A DNA stretch of 49,604 nucleotides, from contig JAITQD010000024.1 in the NCBI GenBank assembly GCA_031289095.1, positions 1-49,604 of the forward strand, given 5' to 3'. Origin of the DNA: Azoarcus sp. GTDB taxonomy: Bacteria; Pseudomonadota; Gammaproteobacteria; Burkholderiales; Rhodocyclaceae. Position 1 is the first letter of the stretch. Every line of letters begins with the position of its first letter. Below the pieces are notes generated by a model, which was given only the letters and a program-made list of their open reading frames with translations, ran no database searches and was not told the DNA's origin. Both the position numbers and the translations under genes were made by a program. This document shows positions 38,280 to 47,494 of this stretch, one piece after another.

Positions 38280-38938
38280 TGTATTTCCTTGCCGGCAGGG
38301 CCGGGCGCGGGGGAGGGCGCGCTCGCAGGGGGCTTCGGCGCTTTCGGTTCTTTGGGACGGGTGTTGAGGCGTTGGGTGGCTTTTTCCCAGTCGCCACGGG
38401 CGATGAAAGGCCAGGTGGCAAGGGCGCGGTCGAGCGCCTCGTCGATCAGGGGGCGCTCTTCGCGGCGGGGGGGCTTGAGAACGTAGTTCACGACCTCGTT
38501 GCGGTCGCCCGGATGTCCGATGCCGATGCGAAGCCGCCAGAAATCCTGGCTGCCGAGATGGGCGCAGGCGTCCTTGAGGCCGTTGTGGCCGCCGAGACCG
38601 CCGCCGAATTTGAGTCGCAATTGCCCGGGAGGGATGTCGAGTTCGTCGTGGACGATGAGAATTTCATCGGGAAGGATGCGGTAGAAACGGGCGAGCGCGC
38701 CAATGGCCTGTCCCGAACGGTTCATGTAGGTTTGCGGCATCAGGAGCCATAGGCCGGCGTCGCGGGCGTGGGCGACGAAGCCGTGAAAGCGGGACTCAAA
38801 GGCGAAATGCGCCCCGAGTTCGCGCCCCAGGCTGTCGCAAAACCAAAACCCGGCGTTGTGCCGGGTTTCGGTGTATTCGCCGCCGGGGTTGCCGAGGCCG
38901 ACGAGCAGGCGGGGGGCGCGGGTGGGCGCAGTCGCCAT
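38276..38938 (-). CDS. pth: Peptidyl-tRNA hydrolase
   Basis: 220 residues. It releases peptides from peptidyl-tRNA that drops off ribosomes. The catalytic histidine is His27 in [26 protein letters not shown] and [13 protein letters not shown] are the other substrate motifs, and [10 protein letters not shown] is the glycine-rich lid. The C-terminal 30 residues are a Pro/Lys-rich tail ([19 protein letters not shown]) beyond the usual 195-residue core. I start at the ATG at 38938, preceded by GGAGAGACG; a longer frame upstream is unconserved. It is translationally coupled to ychF. Confidence 0.96.
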   Translation of the reverse strand: MATAPTRAPRLLVGLGNPGGEYTETRHNAGFWFCDSLGRELGAHFAFESRFHGFVAHARDAGLWLLMPQTYMNRSGQAIGALARFYRILPDEILIVHDELDIPPGQLRLKFGGGLGGHNGLKDACAHLGSQDFWRLRIGIGHPGDRNEVVNYVLKPPRREERPLIDEALDRALATWPFIARGDWEKATQRLNTRPKEPKAPKPPASAPSPAPGPAGKEIQ

Positions 38939-38973
38939 CGTCGTCTCTCCGGCTTTGCGGCAATGGGTGCGCG

Positions 38974-39600
38974 TCAGGCCGCAGGCGCGGCGCTGGGCGC
39001 GTCTGCCTCGCTGGCTTCTTCGTCGATCGCGGCGGCCTGGTTTTGCTGGGCGCTGACCACCACCGGATCGCCCTCGCCGTGATGCACGAGTTCGACGCCC
39101 TTGGGCAGCGGCAGGTGCGAGACGTGCAGGGCGTGCCCTTCTTCGAGCGTGGACAGGTCGACGGTAATGTATTCGGGCAGGTCGCCCGGCAGGCACTTGA
39201 TGTCGACTTCGGTCATGACGTGCGAGATCAGGCAGCCGCTGAGTTTGACCGCAGGGCTGATTTCACCGTTCACAAAGTGCAGCGGCACCTTGATATGGAT
39301 GGCCTGTTTGGCGTCGATGCGCTGGAAGTCGATGTGCAACACCTGCTGCTTGTAGGGGTGCCATTGGGTGTTGCGCAGCACCACGGTTTCCTTGCCGTCC
39401 GCGAGTTCGGCAGTGAGCAGCGAGGAATGGAAGGCTTCCTTTTTCAGCAGGTGGAACAGGTCGTTGTGATCCAGCGCCACGGGGGTGGCGTCCTGGCCGC
39501 CGCCGTAGATGATGCCTGGCACCTGGCCGGCGCGACGCAGGCGGCGGCTCGCACTCGATCCCTGCAATTCGCGGCGGGTGGCTTTGAAGTTGATGGTCAT
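38974..39600 (-). CDS. rplY: 50S ribosomal protein L25/general stress protein Ctc
   Basis: 208 residues, the long two-domain CTC form. The N-terminal L25 domain ([20 protein letters not shown]) binds 5S rRNA; the C-terminal TL5-like domain runs through [19 protein letters not shown] and [15 protein letters not shown]. The tail is Ala/Glu-rich. The ATG at 39600 follows an AGGAGTAAT site. A 7-bp hairpin CTCCGCC/GGCGGAG (39619-39640) lies in the prs-rplY gap. The prs-rplY-pth order is standard in betaproteobacteria. Confidence 0.96.
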   Translation of the reverse strand: MTINFKATRRELQGSSASRRLRRAGQVPGIIYGGGQDATPVALDHNDLFHLLKKEAFHSSLLTAELADGKETVVLRNTQWHPYKQQVLHIDFQRIDAKQAIHIKVPLHFVNGEISPAVKLSGCLISHVMTEVDIKCLPGDLPEYITVDLSTLEEGHALHVSHLPLPKGVELVHHGEGDPVVVSAQQNQAAAIDEEASEADAPSAAPAA

Positions 39601-39677
39601 TGATTACTCCTGGGAAAGCTCCGCCCGCGACCAGGCGGAGACGAAAAACCCGCAGCTCGCGCCACGGGACGAAAAAA

Positions 39678-40628
39678 TCATTCGCTGAACAGCGACGAGA
39701 CGGATTCCTCGTTGCTGATGCGCAGCATGGTGTCTGCGAGGATGGTGGCGACGGAAACCTGCCGGATGCGCGCGCAGTCACGGGCTTGTGCGCGCAGCGG
39801 GATGGTGTCGGTGACGACCAGTTCGTCGAGGGAAGAACTGGCGATGCGTTCCACCGCGCTGCCGGAGAGTACCGCGTGCGTGCAGTAGGCGACCACTTGG
39901 CGTGCGCCGCGTTTCTTGAGGGCGTCGGCGGCCTTGCACAGGGTGCCGGCGGTGTCGACGATGTCGTCCATGATGACGCAGGTGCGGTCTTCGACTTCGC
40001 CGATGATGTTCATCACTTCCGCCACGTTGGCCTTGGGACGGCGCTTGTCGATGATCGCCAGGTCGCATTCCAGCAGCTTGGCGAAGGCGCGGGCGCGCAC
40101 CACGCCGCCGACGTCGGGCGAGACGATCAGCAGTTTGTCGTATTTCCGCCGGGCAAGGTCGGCGAGCAGCGCCGGTGCGGCGTATACGTTGTCGACCGGG
40201 ATGTCGAAGAAGCCCTGGATTTGGTCGGCGTGCAGATCCATGGTCAGCAGCCGGTGTACGCCCACGGACTGAAGCATGTTGGCCACTACCTTGGCGGTGA
40301 TCGCCACCCGCGCCGAGCGGGGACGGCGATCTTGGCGCGCGTAGCCGAAGTAGGGGATGGCGGCGGTGATGCGGCGCGCCGAGGCGCGCTTCAGGGCATC
40401 GACCAGCACCAGTAGTTCCATCAGGTTCTCGTCGGTCGGCGCACAGGTCGGTTGCAGGATGAACACGTCTTCGCCGCGCACGTTTTCGCGCAGTTCGACC
40501 TGGACTTCGCCATCCGAGAAACGGCCTACCGTCGCTGCGCCCAGTGAGATGCCCAGGCGGCGAACGACATCTGCGGCAAGCCGGGGGTTGGCGTTACCGG
40601 TGAAGACCATCAGGCTGCCGTAGGGCAT
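39678..40628 (-). CDS. prs: Ribose-phosphate pyrophosphokinase
   Basis: 316 residues, as in E. coli Prs. It makes PRPP from ribose 5-phosphate and ATP for nucleotide, histidine, tryptophan and NAD synthesis. The metal/ATP motif [14 protein letters not shown], the flexible loop following [19 protein letters not shown], and the PRPP-binding motif [14 protein letters not shown] are intact. The N-terminus [21 protein letters not shown] is normal for the group. It lies downstream of tRNA-Gln and upstream of rplY on the same strand. Confidence 0.97.
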   Translation of the reverse strand: MPYGSLMVFTGNANPRLAADVVRRLGISLGAATVGRFSDGEVQVELRENVRGEDVFILQPTCAPTDENLMELLVLVDALKRASARRITAAIPYFGYARQDRRPRSARVAITAKVVANMLQSVGVHRLLTMDLHADQIQGFFDIPVDNVYAAPALLADLARRKYDKLLIVSPDVGGVVRARAFAKLLECDLAIIDKRRPKANVAEVMNIIGEVEDRTCVIMDDIVDTAGTLCKAADALKKRGARQVVAYCTHAVLSGSAVERIASSSLDELVVTDTIPLRAQARDCARIRQVSVATILADTMLRISNEESVSSLFSE

Positions 40629-40675
40629 GACCGCTGCTCCAATGCTTGTCGAACGAATGCGGCATGCGCAAACGG

Positions 40676-40703
40676 GACGGGCAGACCCGTGGGCCTGCCC
40701 GTC
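40676..40703 (-). terminator. Hairpin following tRNA-Gln
   Basis: GACGGGCAG (40676-40684) and CTGCCCGTC (40695-40703) form a perfect 9-bp stem starting 7 bases after the tRNA 3' end on the minus strand. Only a short T-run follows (CCCGTTTGC), so it may be a processing or partial-termination signal rather than a full terminator, leaving prs readthrough possible. Confidence 0.5.
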
Positions 40704-40709
40704 ACTTAT

Positions 40710-40786
40710 TGGCTGGGGAGGAAGGACTCGAACCCTCGAATACCGGAATCAAAATCCGGTGCCTTAACCAACTTGGCGACTCCCCA
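40710..40786 (-). tRNA. tRNA-Gln (anticodon TTG)
   Basis: The minus strand folds as a 77-base tRNA with encoded CCA. Acceptor arms TGGGGAG/CTCCCCA pair fully, the anticodon stem CCGGA/TCCGG closes a TTTTGAT loop with anticodon TTG, and the T arm carries GGTTCGAGTCC. It reads CAA and, by wobble, CAG. Its position between ispE and prs is conserved in betaproteobacteria. Confidence 0.97.
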
Positions 40787-40797
40787 ATGTAACCTGA

Positions 40798-41676
40798 TCA
40801 CGTTGCCGGGCCGCGCATCGGATGCCGGGCCAGGCTCGCCGCCCGCCATGCCCGCCAACGCGGCGGACACTGGCCGACGATCTGTTCCGCTTGCGCGACC
40901 GAGTCGACAGCAGCAAAAACGCAAGCGCCCGAACCCGTCATCCGCGCCGCTGCGAACTGCTCAAGCCAGGAAAGGGCCGCAGCCACTTCCGGGTAGAGCG
41001 CACAGGCGACCGATTGTAAGTCGTTGCAGGTACGGCTCAACGTGAAGCCGTGCACTTTAATGGGGGGCGTGTTTCGCGTCAACTCGGGCGACGCGAAAAT
41101 CTGCGCGGTCGGTACGATTACCGCCGGGGCGACCACGACGTACCAGGCCGGAGGCAGGTCGATGGGGTGCAACAGTTCGCCGACGCCTTCGACGAAGGCG
41201 TCGCGGCCATGGATGAAGAACGGCACGTCGGCCCCGAGGGCGAGGCCGGTTTCGCACAGCCGTTCAAAGCCGAGGCCGGTGTTCCAGAGGCGGTTGAGCG
41301 CCATCAGGGTGGTGGCGGCGTCCGAACTGCCGCCGCCGAGGCCGCCGCCCATGGGCAGGCGTTTGTGCACCGTAATGTCGACGCCGAGCGCGCAGCCGCT
41401 GGCCTGTTGCAGGCGGCGAGCCGCCTGGACTGTGAGATCGGTTTCTTCCGGTACGCCGGGAATGTCGCCGCTGCGCCGGATGCGGCCATCGGTGCGGACG
41501 GTGAAATCGAGCGTGTCGCCCCAGTCGAGCAGACGGAATACCGATTGCAACAGGTGGTAGCCGTCGGGACGCCGCCCGACGATGTGGAGAAAGAGGTTGA
41601 GCTTGGCCGGTGCCGGGCAGCCTTCGAGCCGACCAGGTGTGTCGACCGGCGCTTGCATTGTCAGGGGGTTTGCCAT
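40798..41676 (-). CDS. ispE: 4-diphosphocytidyl-2-C-methyl-D-erythritol kinase
   Basis: 292 residues. This GHMP kinase phosphorylates CDP-methylerythritol in the non-mevalonate isoprenoid pathway. The N-terminal CPAPAKLNLFLHIVGRRPDG and the ATP-binding glycine loop LPMGGGLGGGSSDAATTL are diagnostic; the C-terminal ARMTGSGACVFA is the third GHMP motif. The ATG at 41676 overlaps the end of lolB by 16 bases, so the genes are coupled. A second in-frame ATG lies six codons later. Confidence 0.96.
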   Translation of the reverse strand: MANPLTMQAPVDTPGRLEGCPAPAKLNLFLHIVGRRPDGYHLLQSVFRLLDWGDTLDFTVRTDGRIRRSGDIPGVPEETDLTVQAARRLQQASGCALGVDITVHKRLPMGGGLGGGSSDAATTLMALNRLWNTGLGFERLCETGLALGADVPFFIHGRDAFVEGVGELLHPIDLPPAWYVVVAPAVIVPTAQIFASPELTRNTPPIKVHGFTLSRTCNDLQSVACALYPEVAAALSWLEQFAAARMTGSGACVFAAVDSVAQAEQIVGQCPPRWRAWRAASLARHPMRGPAT

Positions 41677-42260
41677 TGATCAATGGTCAGGCGCAGGCGG
41701 AAGTCGCCGCGAAAGATGTCGAGCAGGCGCGGCAGGGCTTCAGGGGTGTCGTCGCGGTAGGCGAGGTAGTCGATGATCCAGCCCTGGTCGATGGCCCGCG
41801 CCGGGCGGCCCAAGGCGTCGAGGGTGCGCACTTCGGCGTCGGCGGGGGGGGCGGCCTGTATCCAGGCGGCCAGGCGCGCGGGGGGCGGGCCGACATTGCC
41901 GACGCCGGGGAGCAGGCCGGCCATGAGGTCGGCGGCTTGCGCGGCGTAGTGACGTTCGCCGTTCGCCAGCGTGAGTTCGGCGCCTGAGGGGCCGGCTTCG
42001 ATGCGGGCGACGACTTGGCCGAACGGGCTGAACATCGTCCAGCGGTCGGCGGCGGGTTCGTGTCGCCATTCGAGGCGACCGGTGGCCGAGTGCTCGCCAT
42101 CCGTGGCCGAGAGGCGGCCAGCGACCGAGAAAGTGTCGAATGCCTGCCGGGGCGCGGAGGGTGACTGCGGCGCGGGAGGATTGTGGACACAGGCCGTCGC
42201 GAGCAGGCTGACCGCCAGGGCTGCGACCCAGGGCGAAAAAATACGGTGAGGAGATTTCAA
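41661..42260 (-). CDS. lolB: Outer-membrane lipoprotein receptor LolB
   Basis: 199 residues with a TTG start. LolB accepts lipoproteins from LolA and inserts them into the outer membrane. The signal peptide WVAALAVSLLATACVHNP carries lipobox ATAC. FSVAGRLSATDGEHSATGRLEW is the characteristic first beta-strand pair. I chose the TTG at 42260-42258 because it overlaps the upstream TPR-gene stop as TTGA, has GGGAAG six bases before it and gives a signal peptide of the right length; no ATG lies in frame between it and the lipobox. It lies directly upstream of ispE, the usual order. Confidence 0.9.
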   Translation of the reverse strand: MKSPHRIFSPWVAALAVSLLATACVHNPPAPQSPSAPRQAFDTFSVAGRLSATDGEHSATGRLEWRHEPAADRWTMFSPFGQVVARIEAGPSGAELTLANGERHYAAQAADLMAGLLPGVGNVGPPPARLAAWIQAAPPADAEVRTLDALGRPARAIDQGWIIDYLAYRDDTPEALPRLLDIFRGDFRLRLTIDQWQTP

Positions 42261-44143
42261 TGTTTCTTCCCTGGCCGGTACAGGCGGCGGATGGTTTCTT
42301 TCAGGGAAACGTTGTCGGGATTGGCTGCGAGTGCGCCGTCGAGGATGCGTCGGGCTTCGTCGTTGCGTTCCAGCCGCCACAGCACTTCGCCGAGATGGGC
42401 GGCGATTTCGGGATCGTTGCGCAGGGCGTAGGCTTCTTCGAGCCGCGCCAGCGCGCCGGAGAAATCGCCGCGCCGGAAGTACGCCCAGCCCATGCTGTCG
42501 AGAATGAAAGGATCTCTGGGAAGAAGCTCCAGGGCGCGGGCGATCAGTTCCTCGGCTTCGTCGAGGCGTTCGCCACGCTCGACCAGCGAATAGCCGAGAG
42601 CGTTGTAGGCGTGCGCCGAATCGGGAGCCAGAGCGATGAGCTTGCGCAGCCGTCCTTCCATGATTTCGTGCATGCCGATGCGTTCAGCGAGCATCGCCGA
42701 TTCGTAGAGCAGGTCGCTGTCGTCGGGGTGCGCGCGCAGGGCTTTATTGACGAGGGCGTATGCTTCCTTGATGCGTCTGGCATTGGCGAGCAGTTGCGAT
42801 TCGGCGAGCAGCAGGCGGCGCTGGACGTTCGGATCGGCGCTGTGCGCATCGTGCAGAAAGCGCCGGGCCTGGTCGAGATGGCCTTCCTTTGCGAGGCTCT
42901 GCGCGCCGAGGCTGCGTGCTTCGACCAGGCGGTTGCCCGGGCCGACGGCCCCGTACCATTCGCGTGCGGCGGCGCGTTCTCCTAGGCTGTCGGCGATTTT
43001 GCCGAGCTGGATGCGGATGGCGTCTGCTTCCGGGTGCCCGGCGTCGAGCGCTTTTTGCAGCAGCGGCCTGGCGGTGGCGGTGTCGCCAAGTTCGATGGAG
43101 AGCATGGCGACGGCGAAGATCAGGTCGCGGTTGTCGGGTGCGGCGGCGAGCAGGGTGTTGAATTCGGCGCGCGCGGCATCGTACTGACGGGCGGCTATCA
43201 GGCTGCGGGCGTAGGCGAGCCGCAGGTCGTTGTTGCCGGGCTGGCGCTTGAGAACTTCGGCGAACAGTTGGCTGGCTCTGGCGGCGTCGCCGGTTTCGAT
43301 CAGAATGTGGGCCTTGATGAAAAGCGCCGCTGGCCAATCGGGGCGCAGCGCGAGTGCGCGGTCGATGGCATTGAGCGCCTCCATTGGCCGTCTGGCCAGC
43401 GCGGAGGCCTGGGCGCGGGCGTAATGGGCCTCGGGGAGCTTGAGATACGGTTCGGTCAGGTTATAGACGACTTTGCGCGCCGCGTCCTTGTCGTCGGCCT
43501 TGAGCAGGGCGCGGTTGAGGCTCATCAGGTTGAGGGCGAGCTTGGCCGGGTTTTCCGCCAGGGTGCGCGCGATAATGGCCTGGAATTTGCCGAAGGCCGC
43601 AGTGCGACCGTGGGCGATGTTTTCCGCCCATTGTTTGGCTTCCTGCGATTGTGGCGCGATTTCGCTCCACAGCCGCACGGCTTCGGTCATGAGCTGGGTT
43701 TCCTGCGCCGCCGCCGCAAATTGCGACGCGCGACGCGCGACGCGCGGGTCGCGCGTCTTGCGCGCCAGATCGAGATAGGTTTGTGCCGACAGCTTGAGTT
43801 GTCCGCGCGCGCCGGCGATTTCGGCGAGCAGAAATTCGTAGAGCGTCTCCCCGGTCAACTCCTGGGCGGGAAGCGGCTGCTCTATCCGGGGGGAGTCGAG
43901 GGCTTCGGCGATGGCCTCGACGTCGTCCCCGACGTCGTCTCCGGCGTCGCTTTCCGCGTTGTCTTCGCTGTCGCCGTCGTCCGGGTCGTCATCCCCGGCA
44001 TCGTCCTCGACGCCTGCGCCGGTGTCCTCGCGGGAGTCAGGCGCCTCGCCCGCGTCGTTCCCGGCAAAGACGGGCGCTCCGGGCAGGCAGAACGCCAGCA
44101 GGACGCCAAGGAGGACGAGATGACGGGAAAGCGAGCGCATCAT
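42257..44143 (-). CDS. Exported TPR-repeat protein with acidic N-terminal region
   Basis: 628 residues. A signal peptide (cleavage near VFA/G, residue 27) is followed by a low-complexity acidic stretch (residues about 29-76, mostly Asp, Glu, Gly and Ala). From about residue 95 to the end there are many TPR units, for example PMEALNAIDRALALRPDW, NRDLIFAVAMLSIELGD and DPFILDSMGWAYFRRGDF. TPRs form superhelical protein-binding surfaces; the protein is predicted to be periplasmic. It occupies the conserved position upstream of lolB-ispE in betaproteobacteria, where its role is not established. Its TGA overlaps the lolB TTG. mutM, often found upstream, is absent here. Confidence 0.88.
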   Translation of the reverse strand: MMRSLSRHLVLLGVLLAFCLPGAPVFAGNDAGEAPDSREDTGAGVEDDAGDDDPDDGDSEDNAESDAGDDVGDDVEAIAEALDSPRIEQPLPAQELTGETLYEFLLAEIAGARGQLKLSAQTYLDLARKTRDPRVARRASQFAAAAQETQLMTEAVRLWSEIAPQSQEAKQWAENIAHGRTAAFGKFQAIIARTLAENPAKLALNLMSLNRALLKADDKDAARKVVYNLTEPYLKLPEAHYARAQASALARRPMEALNAIDRALALRPDWPAALFIKAHILIETGDAARASQLFAEVLKRQPGNNDLRLAYARSLIAARQYDAARAEFNTLLAAAPDNRDLIFAVAMLSIELGDTATARPLLQKALDAGHPEADAIRIQLGKIADSLGERAAAREWYGAVGPGNRLVEARSLGAQSLAKEGHLDQARRFLHDAHSADPNVQRRLLLAESQLLANARRIKEAYALVNKALRAHPDDSDLLYESAMLAERIGMHEIMEGRLRKLIALAPDSAHAYNALGYSLVERGERLDEAEELIARALELLPRDPFILDSMGWAYFRRGDFSGALARLEEAYALRNDPEIAAHLGEVLWRLERNDEARRILDGALAANPDNVSLKETIRRLYRPGKKH

Positions 44144-44624
44144 GGCAAAATATCCAGCTTGAGAGGGAAAACCGGGGCGAACCGGGCTTCAGCGCGCCAT
44201 GGTAAGGCATTTTGCCGGGGCGGCAATGCAGAACGTGTGGGGGCGAAGGCGGCGGACGTGCTTTTGAACACGGATCGAGCGCAATCCCTGGGGTCAGCAA
44301 GACAAAGCGCGAGGTTTCCCTGTTCTGCGGCCCCGGAAAGACGGTCACAAAGTCAGACCCGGCCCCGTTCTTTCAAAGACGCGCCCATCATTTTGCGCGA
44401 TTTCGTGGAAGGGGAGACATCTTGGCTATTTCCTGCAACGGTATTCGTTTACAGTCATGACAGCGATTGTGCCGAGTGCGGGCGCGGGTTTCTTGTGACT
44501 GGCGTGCCAGAAGTACGGTCGATTGGGCGTGCTGGTACGGAGTCGCATGGTTATACAATGGCACGCGCGTGCTTTCGGCGCTAGACTTGGCCGCAAAACA
44601 GGCCGAATGGAACAATAAGGTTGC
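44144..44624. other. Intergenic region upstream of the dynamin-like GTPase
   Basis: 481 bases between the divergent TPR-protein and GTPase genes. It holds a small TTGCC/GGCAA hairpin near 44211-44225 and a TATACA/TACAAT -10-like element around 44553-44561 upstream of the GTPase without a clear -35. No conserved coding frame, RNA gene or repeat array is visible. It should contain both promoters. Confidence 0.5.
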
Positions 44625-46610
44625 ATGGAATCAACGATGAACCGAATGACGCTGGCCGAACAGTTTTCTGCCTACAGCCGTTGGCGAGGCGAGGCGATCG
44701 AAGCAGTGTTGCGTTTACGCAACTGGTTGAGCCGCAACGACGCCGCCGACGCCGTAGCCGATCAACGCCTGCAATACCTGATCGAGCGTCTGCGCGCCGA
44801 CAAGCTCACGGTCGCTTTTGTCGCCGAGTTTTCGCGCGGCAAGTCGGAGCTGATCAACGCGATTTTCTTTGCTGACCGGGGTGGCCGCATCCTGCCGTCG
44901 AGCGCCGGGCGCACGACGATGTGCCCCACCGAATTGCAGTGGACGCCGGGATCGACGCCTGAACTGCGCCTGCTGCCGATCGACACCCGCGCGCGCACCG
45001 AACCGGTGAGCGAACTCAAGCGCATGGAAGACCAATGGACGGTGGTGCCGCTCGAAGCCGATTCCACCGCCAGGCTCCAGACGGCGCTGGCGCGGGTGGG
45101 CGAAGTGAAGCGCGTCCCGGAAGAAGAAGCGGAGCGCCTGGGGTTCAAGATCGACCCCAACGGTGAAAACGGTCTCAAGCCCGGCAGCGACGGTATGGTG
45201 GAAGTGCCGAAATGGCGGCACGCCATGATCCAGTTTCCGCATCCCCTGCTCGAACAGGGTCTGGTGGTGCTCGATACGCCGGGACTCAACGCCATCGGGG
45301 CCGAACCTGAACTCACCCTGTCGCTGTTGCCCAACGCACATGCCGTGTTGTTCATCCTCGCCGCCGACACTGGCGTGACCCTGAGCGACATGGCGGTGTG
45401 GCGCGATTACGTGAGCATCGGCACGCGCGAAAAAGGCCGCCTGGTCGTGCTCAACAAGATCGACGGCCTGTGGGACGGTCTGCGCGACGAGGCCAGCATC
45501 AACGCCGAAATCGAGCGTCAGAGGCATTCGGTGAGCGAGACGCTCGAAATCAGCAGCACCAAGGTTTTTCCGGTCTCGGCGCAAAAAGGGCTGGTTGGGC
45601 GCGTCAACGGCGACAAGGAACTGGTCGAAAAGAGTCGCCTGATGGCGCTGGAGCGAGCGCTTTCCGATGATTTGCTGCCGGCCAAGCAGGAAATCGTGCG
45701 TGACAACACCCAAGGGGAAACCCGCGACCTGATTCGCCAGACCGAAGTACTGCTCCAGTCACGGCTCGACGGGGTCAAGGAGCAATTGCGCGAACTGTCC
45801 GGCCTGCACGGCAAGAACCGTGGCGTCGTCGAGTACCTCATGTACAAGATTCGGGTCGAGAAAGACGAATTTGAACAGGGTCTGAAAAAGTATTACGCCG
45901 TGCGTTCGGTGTTTACCGGTCTTTCCAACCAGTTGCTGTCGCACCTCGGGGTAGACACCCTGCGCACCGAAGTCCGGAAGACCCGCGACGCCATGCTCGA
46001 ATCGCGTTTTTCACTGGGTCTGCGCGAGGCGATGTCGGATTTCTTCGCCCGCATGCGCGGTAATCTCGGCAAGGCCGAGACGGACATCTCCGAGATCTAT
46101 CGCATGCTTGACGTCATGTACAAGCGTTTCAGCGTCGAACATGGTCTCAAGCTCACCGCGCCGGAAAGGTATTCGACCCAGCGTTGCGAGGTCGAACTGA
46201 GTCAGCTCGAAGTCACCTGCAAGCGTCAGCTCAACACGCCGTTGATGCTGATGACGACCGAAAAGCATGTACTCATGAAAAAGTTCTTCGAGACCGTGGC
46301 TGTGCAGGTGCGGCAGATTTTTGAGTCCGCCAACCGCGACGTCGAACAATGGCTGCGGGTGGTCATGGCGCCGCTCGAAATCCAGGTGCGGGAATACCAG
46401 TTGCAGCTCAAGCGCCGGCTCGAAAGCGTTCGGCGCATCCACCAGGCCACCGACACCCTGGAAAACCGGGTCGAGGATCTGAAACAGTCTGAGGCGTCGA
46501 CCCTCGCCCTGATCGGGGAGTTGGCGGATTTGCGGAACGGCATCCAGTTTGCGCTGGAAGACACGGCTGTCAGCGAAACAGGCGCTCGCCGACTTGTCAG
46601 CGTCGCCTGA
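44625..46610 (+). CDS. Bacterial dynamin-like GTPase
   Basis: 661 residues. The G domain occupies about residues 60-350. G1 is AEFSRGKS (67-74), with alanine where the consensus first glycine sits; G2 is probably in SSAGRTTMCPTEL; G3 is DTPG (217-220); G4 is NKID (277-280). From about residue 360 the chain is largely helical with heptad-like charged stretches, as in the stalk of dynamin-family proteins. No transmembrane paddle is obvious. Bacterial dynamins remodel or protect membranes, or act in cytokinesis or phage defence; which applies here is unknown. The ATG at 44625 follows AATAAGG; a second at 44637 is possible. The gene is alone, without the second dynamin often found in tandem pairs. 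Confidence 0.85.
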   Translation: MESTMNRMTLAEQFSAYSRWRGEAIEAVLRLRNWLSRNDAADAVADQRLQYLIERLRADKLTVAFVAEFSRGKSELINAIFFADRGGRILPSSAGRTTMCPTELQWTPGSTPELRLLPIDTRARTEPVSELKRMEDQWTVVPLEADSTARLQTALARVGEVKRVPEEEAERLGFKIDPNGENGLKPGSDGMVEVPKWRHAMIQFPHPLLEQGLVVLDTPGLNAIGAEPELTLSLLPNAHAVLFILAADTGVTLSDMAVWRDYVSIGTREKGRLVVLNKIDGLWDGLRDEASINAEIERQRHSVSETLEISSTKVFPVSAQKGLVGRVNGDKELVEKSRLMALERALSDDLLPAKQEIVRDNTQGETRDLIRQTEVLLQSRLDGVKEQLRELSGLHGKNRGVVEYLMYKIRVEKDEFEQGLKKYYAVRSVFTGLSNQLLSHLGVDTLRTEVRKTRDAMLESRFSLGLREAMSDFFARMRGNLGKAETDISEIYRMLDVMYKRFSVEHGLKLTAPERYSTQRCEVELSQLEVTCKRQLNTPLMLMTTEKHVLMKKFFETVAVQVRQIFESANRDVEQWLRVVMAPLEIQVREYQLQLKRRLESVRRIHQATDTLENRVEDLKQSEASTLALIGELADLRNGIQFALEDTAVSETGARRLVSVA

Positions 46611-46680
46611 GGCGACATGCAGGCGTTGTCCTACGGGGCTGGAATGAAAACTGGCGAAGTGGCGGCCAAATAAACCCATG

Positions 46681-46710
46681 AAAAGGCAGACCGTGCGCGG
46701 CCTGCCTTTT
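46681..46710. terminator. Bidirectional terminator between the GTPase and ferredoxin genes
   Basis: AAAAGGCAG and CTGCCTTTT form a 9-bp stem (46681-46689 with 46702-46710), with an inner CCG/CGG. Poly-A on one side and poly-T on the other let it work for both convergent genes. Confidence 0.8.
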
Positions 46711-46738
46711 CATTTTGACAGTAGCGACCGTCTCGCGC

Positions 46739-47017
<279 letters not shown>

Positions 47018-47494
47018 TTAGAACTTCCGCCGCAGACGCGACAGGGCGGGTGCGGACACCAGTCCGCTTATGTCGCCACCGTGGCGGGCGATTTCACGCA
47101 CGACGGTGGCCGAAAGAAAACGGTATTCCTCGGTGGGGGGGAGGAATACCGTTTCCAGATCGGAGTATAACTTGCGGTTCATCACCGCCATCTGGGTTTC
47201 GTATTCAAAGTCGGCAACCGTGCGCGCGCCGCGCACGATGAAGCGTGCGCCCTTCTGGCGCACGAAGTCCACCAGAAGGCAGTCGAAACCGAAAACCTCG
47301 ACGTTGGCGAATGGCTGCATGGTCTCCGTGACGATTGCTATCCGCTCGTCGAGCGAGAACAGCGCATCTTTGCGGCTGGCCGCCACTGCGACGACGACCC
47401 GTCCGAAAATCTGCGCCGACCGGCTGACGAGATCTTCATGTCCGCGGGTGAAGGGATCGAAAGTACCGGGGAAAACCGCCACTGTGTCTTTCAT
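47018..47494 (-). CDS. coaD: Phosphopantetheine adenylyltransferase
   Basis: 158 residues. It adenylylates 4'-phosphopantetheine to dephospho-CoA, the fourth step of CoA synthesis. The nucleotidyltransferase motif is PGTFDPFTRGHEDL (the T/HxGH type). RGARTVADFEYETQM and EYRFLSATVVREIARHGG are the other conserved blocks. The frame is open for a further 500 bases upstream, but that part is antiparallel or shifted relative to rsmD; the ATG at 47494 overlaps the rsmD stop as ATGA and gives the family's normal length. Confidence 0.96.
   Translation of the reverse strand: MKDTVAVFPGTFDPFTRGHEDLVSRSAQIFGRVVVAVAASRKDALFSLDERIAIVTETMQPFANVEVFGFDCLLVDFVRQKGARFIVRGARTVADFEYETQMAVMNRKLYSDLETVFLPPTEEYRFLSATVVREIARHGGDISGLVSAPALSRLRRKF

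Noticed and set aside
40748-40766. Possible short inverted repeat element between ispE and prs
   Set aside because: The CCGGA/TCCGG palindrome is the anticodon stem of tRNA-Gln.
44144-44584. Plus-strand frame running from the TPR gene's antisense into the intergenic region
   Set aside because: It is a continuation of an antisense frame, has no ribosome-binding site or recognisable domain, and ends before the GTPase gene.
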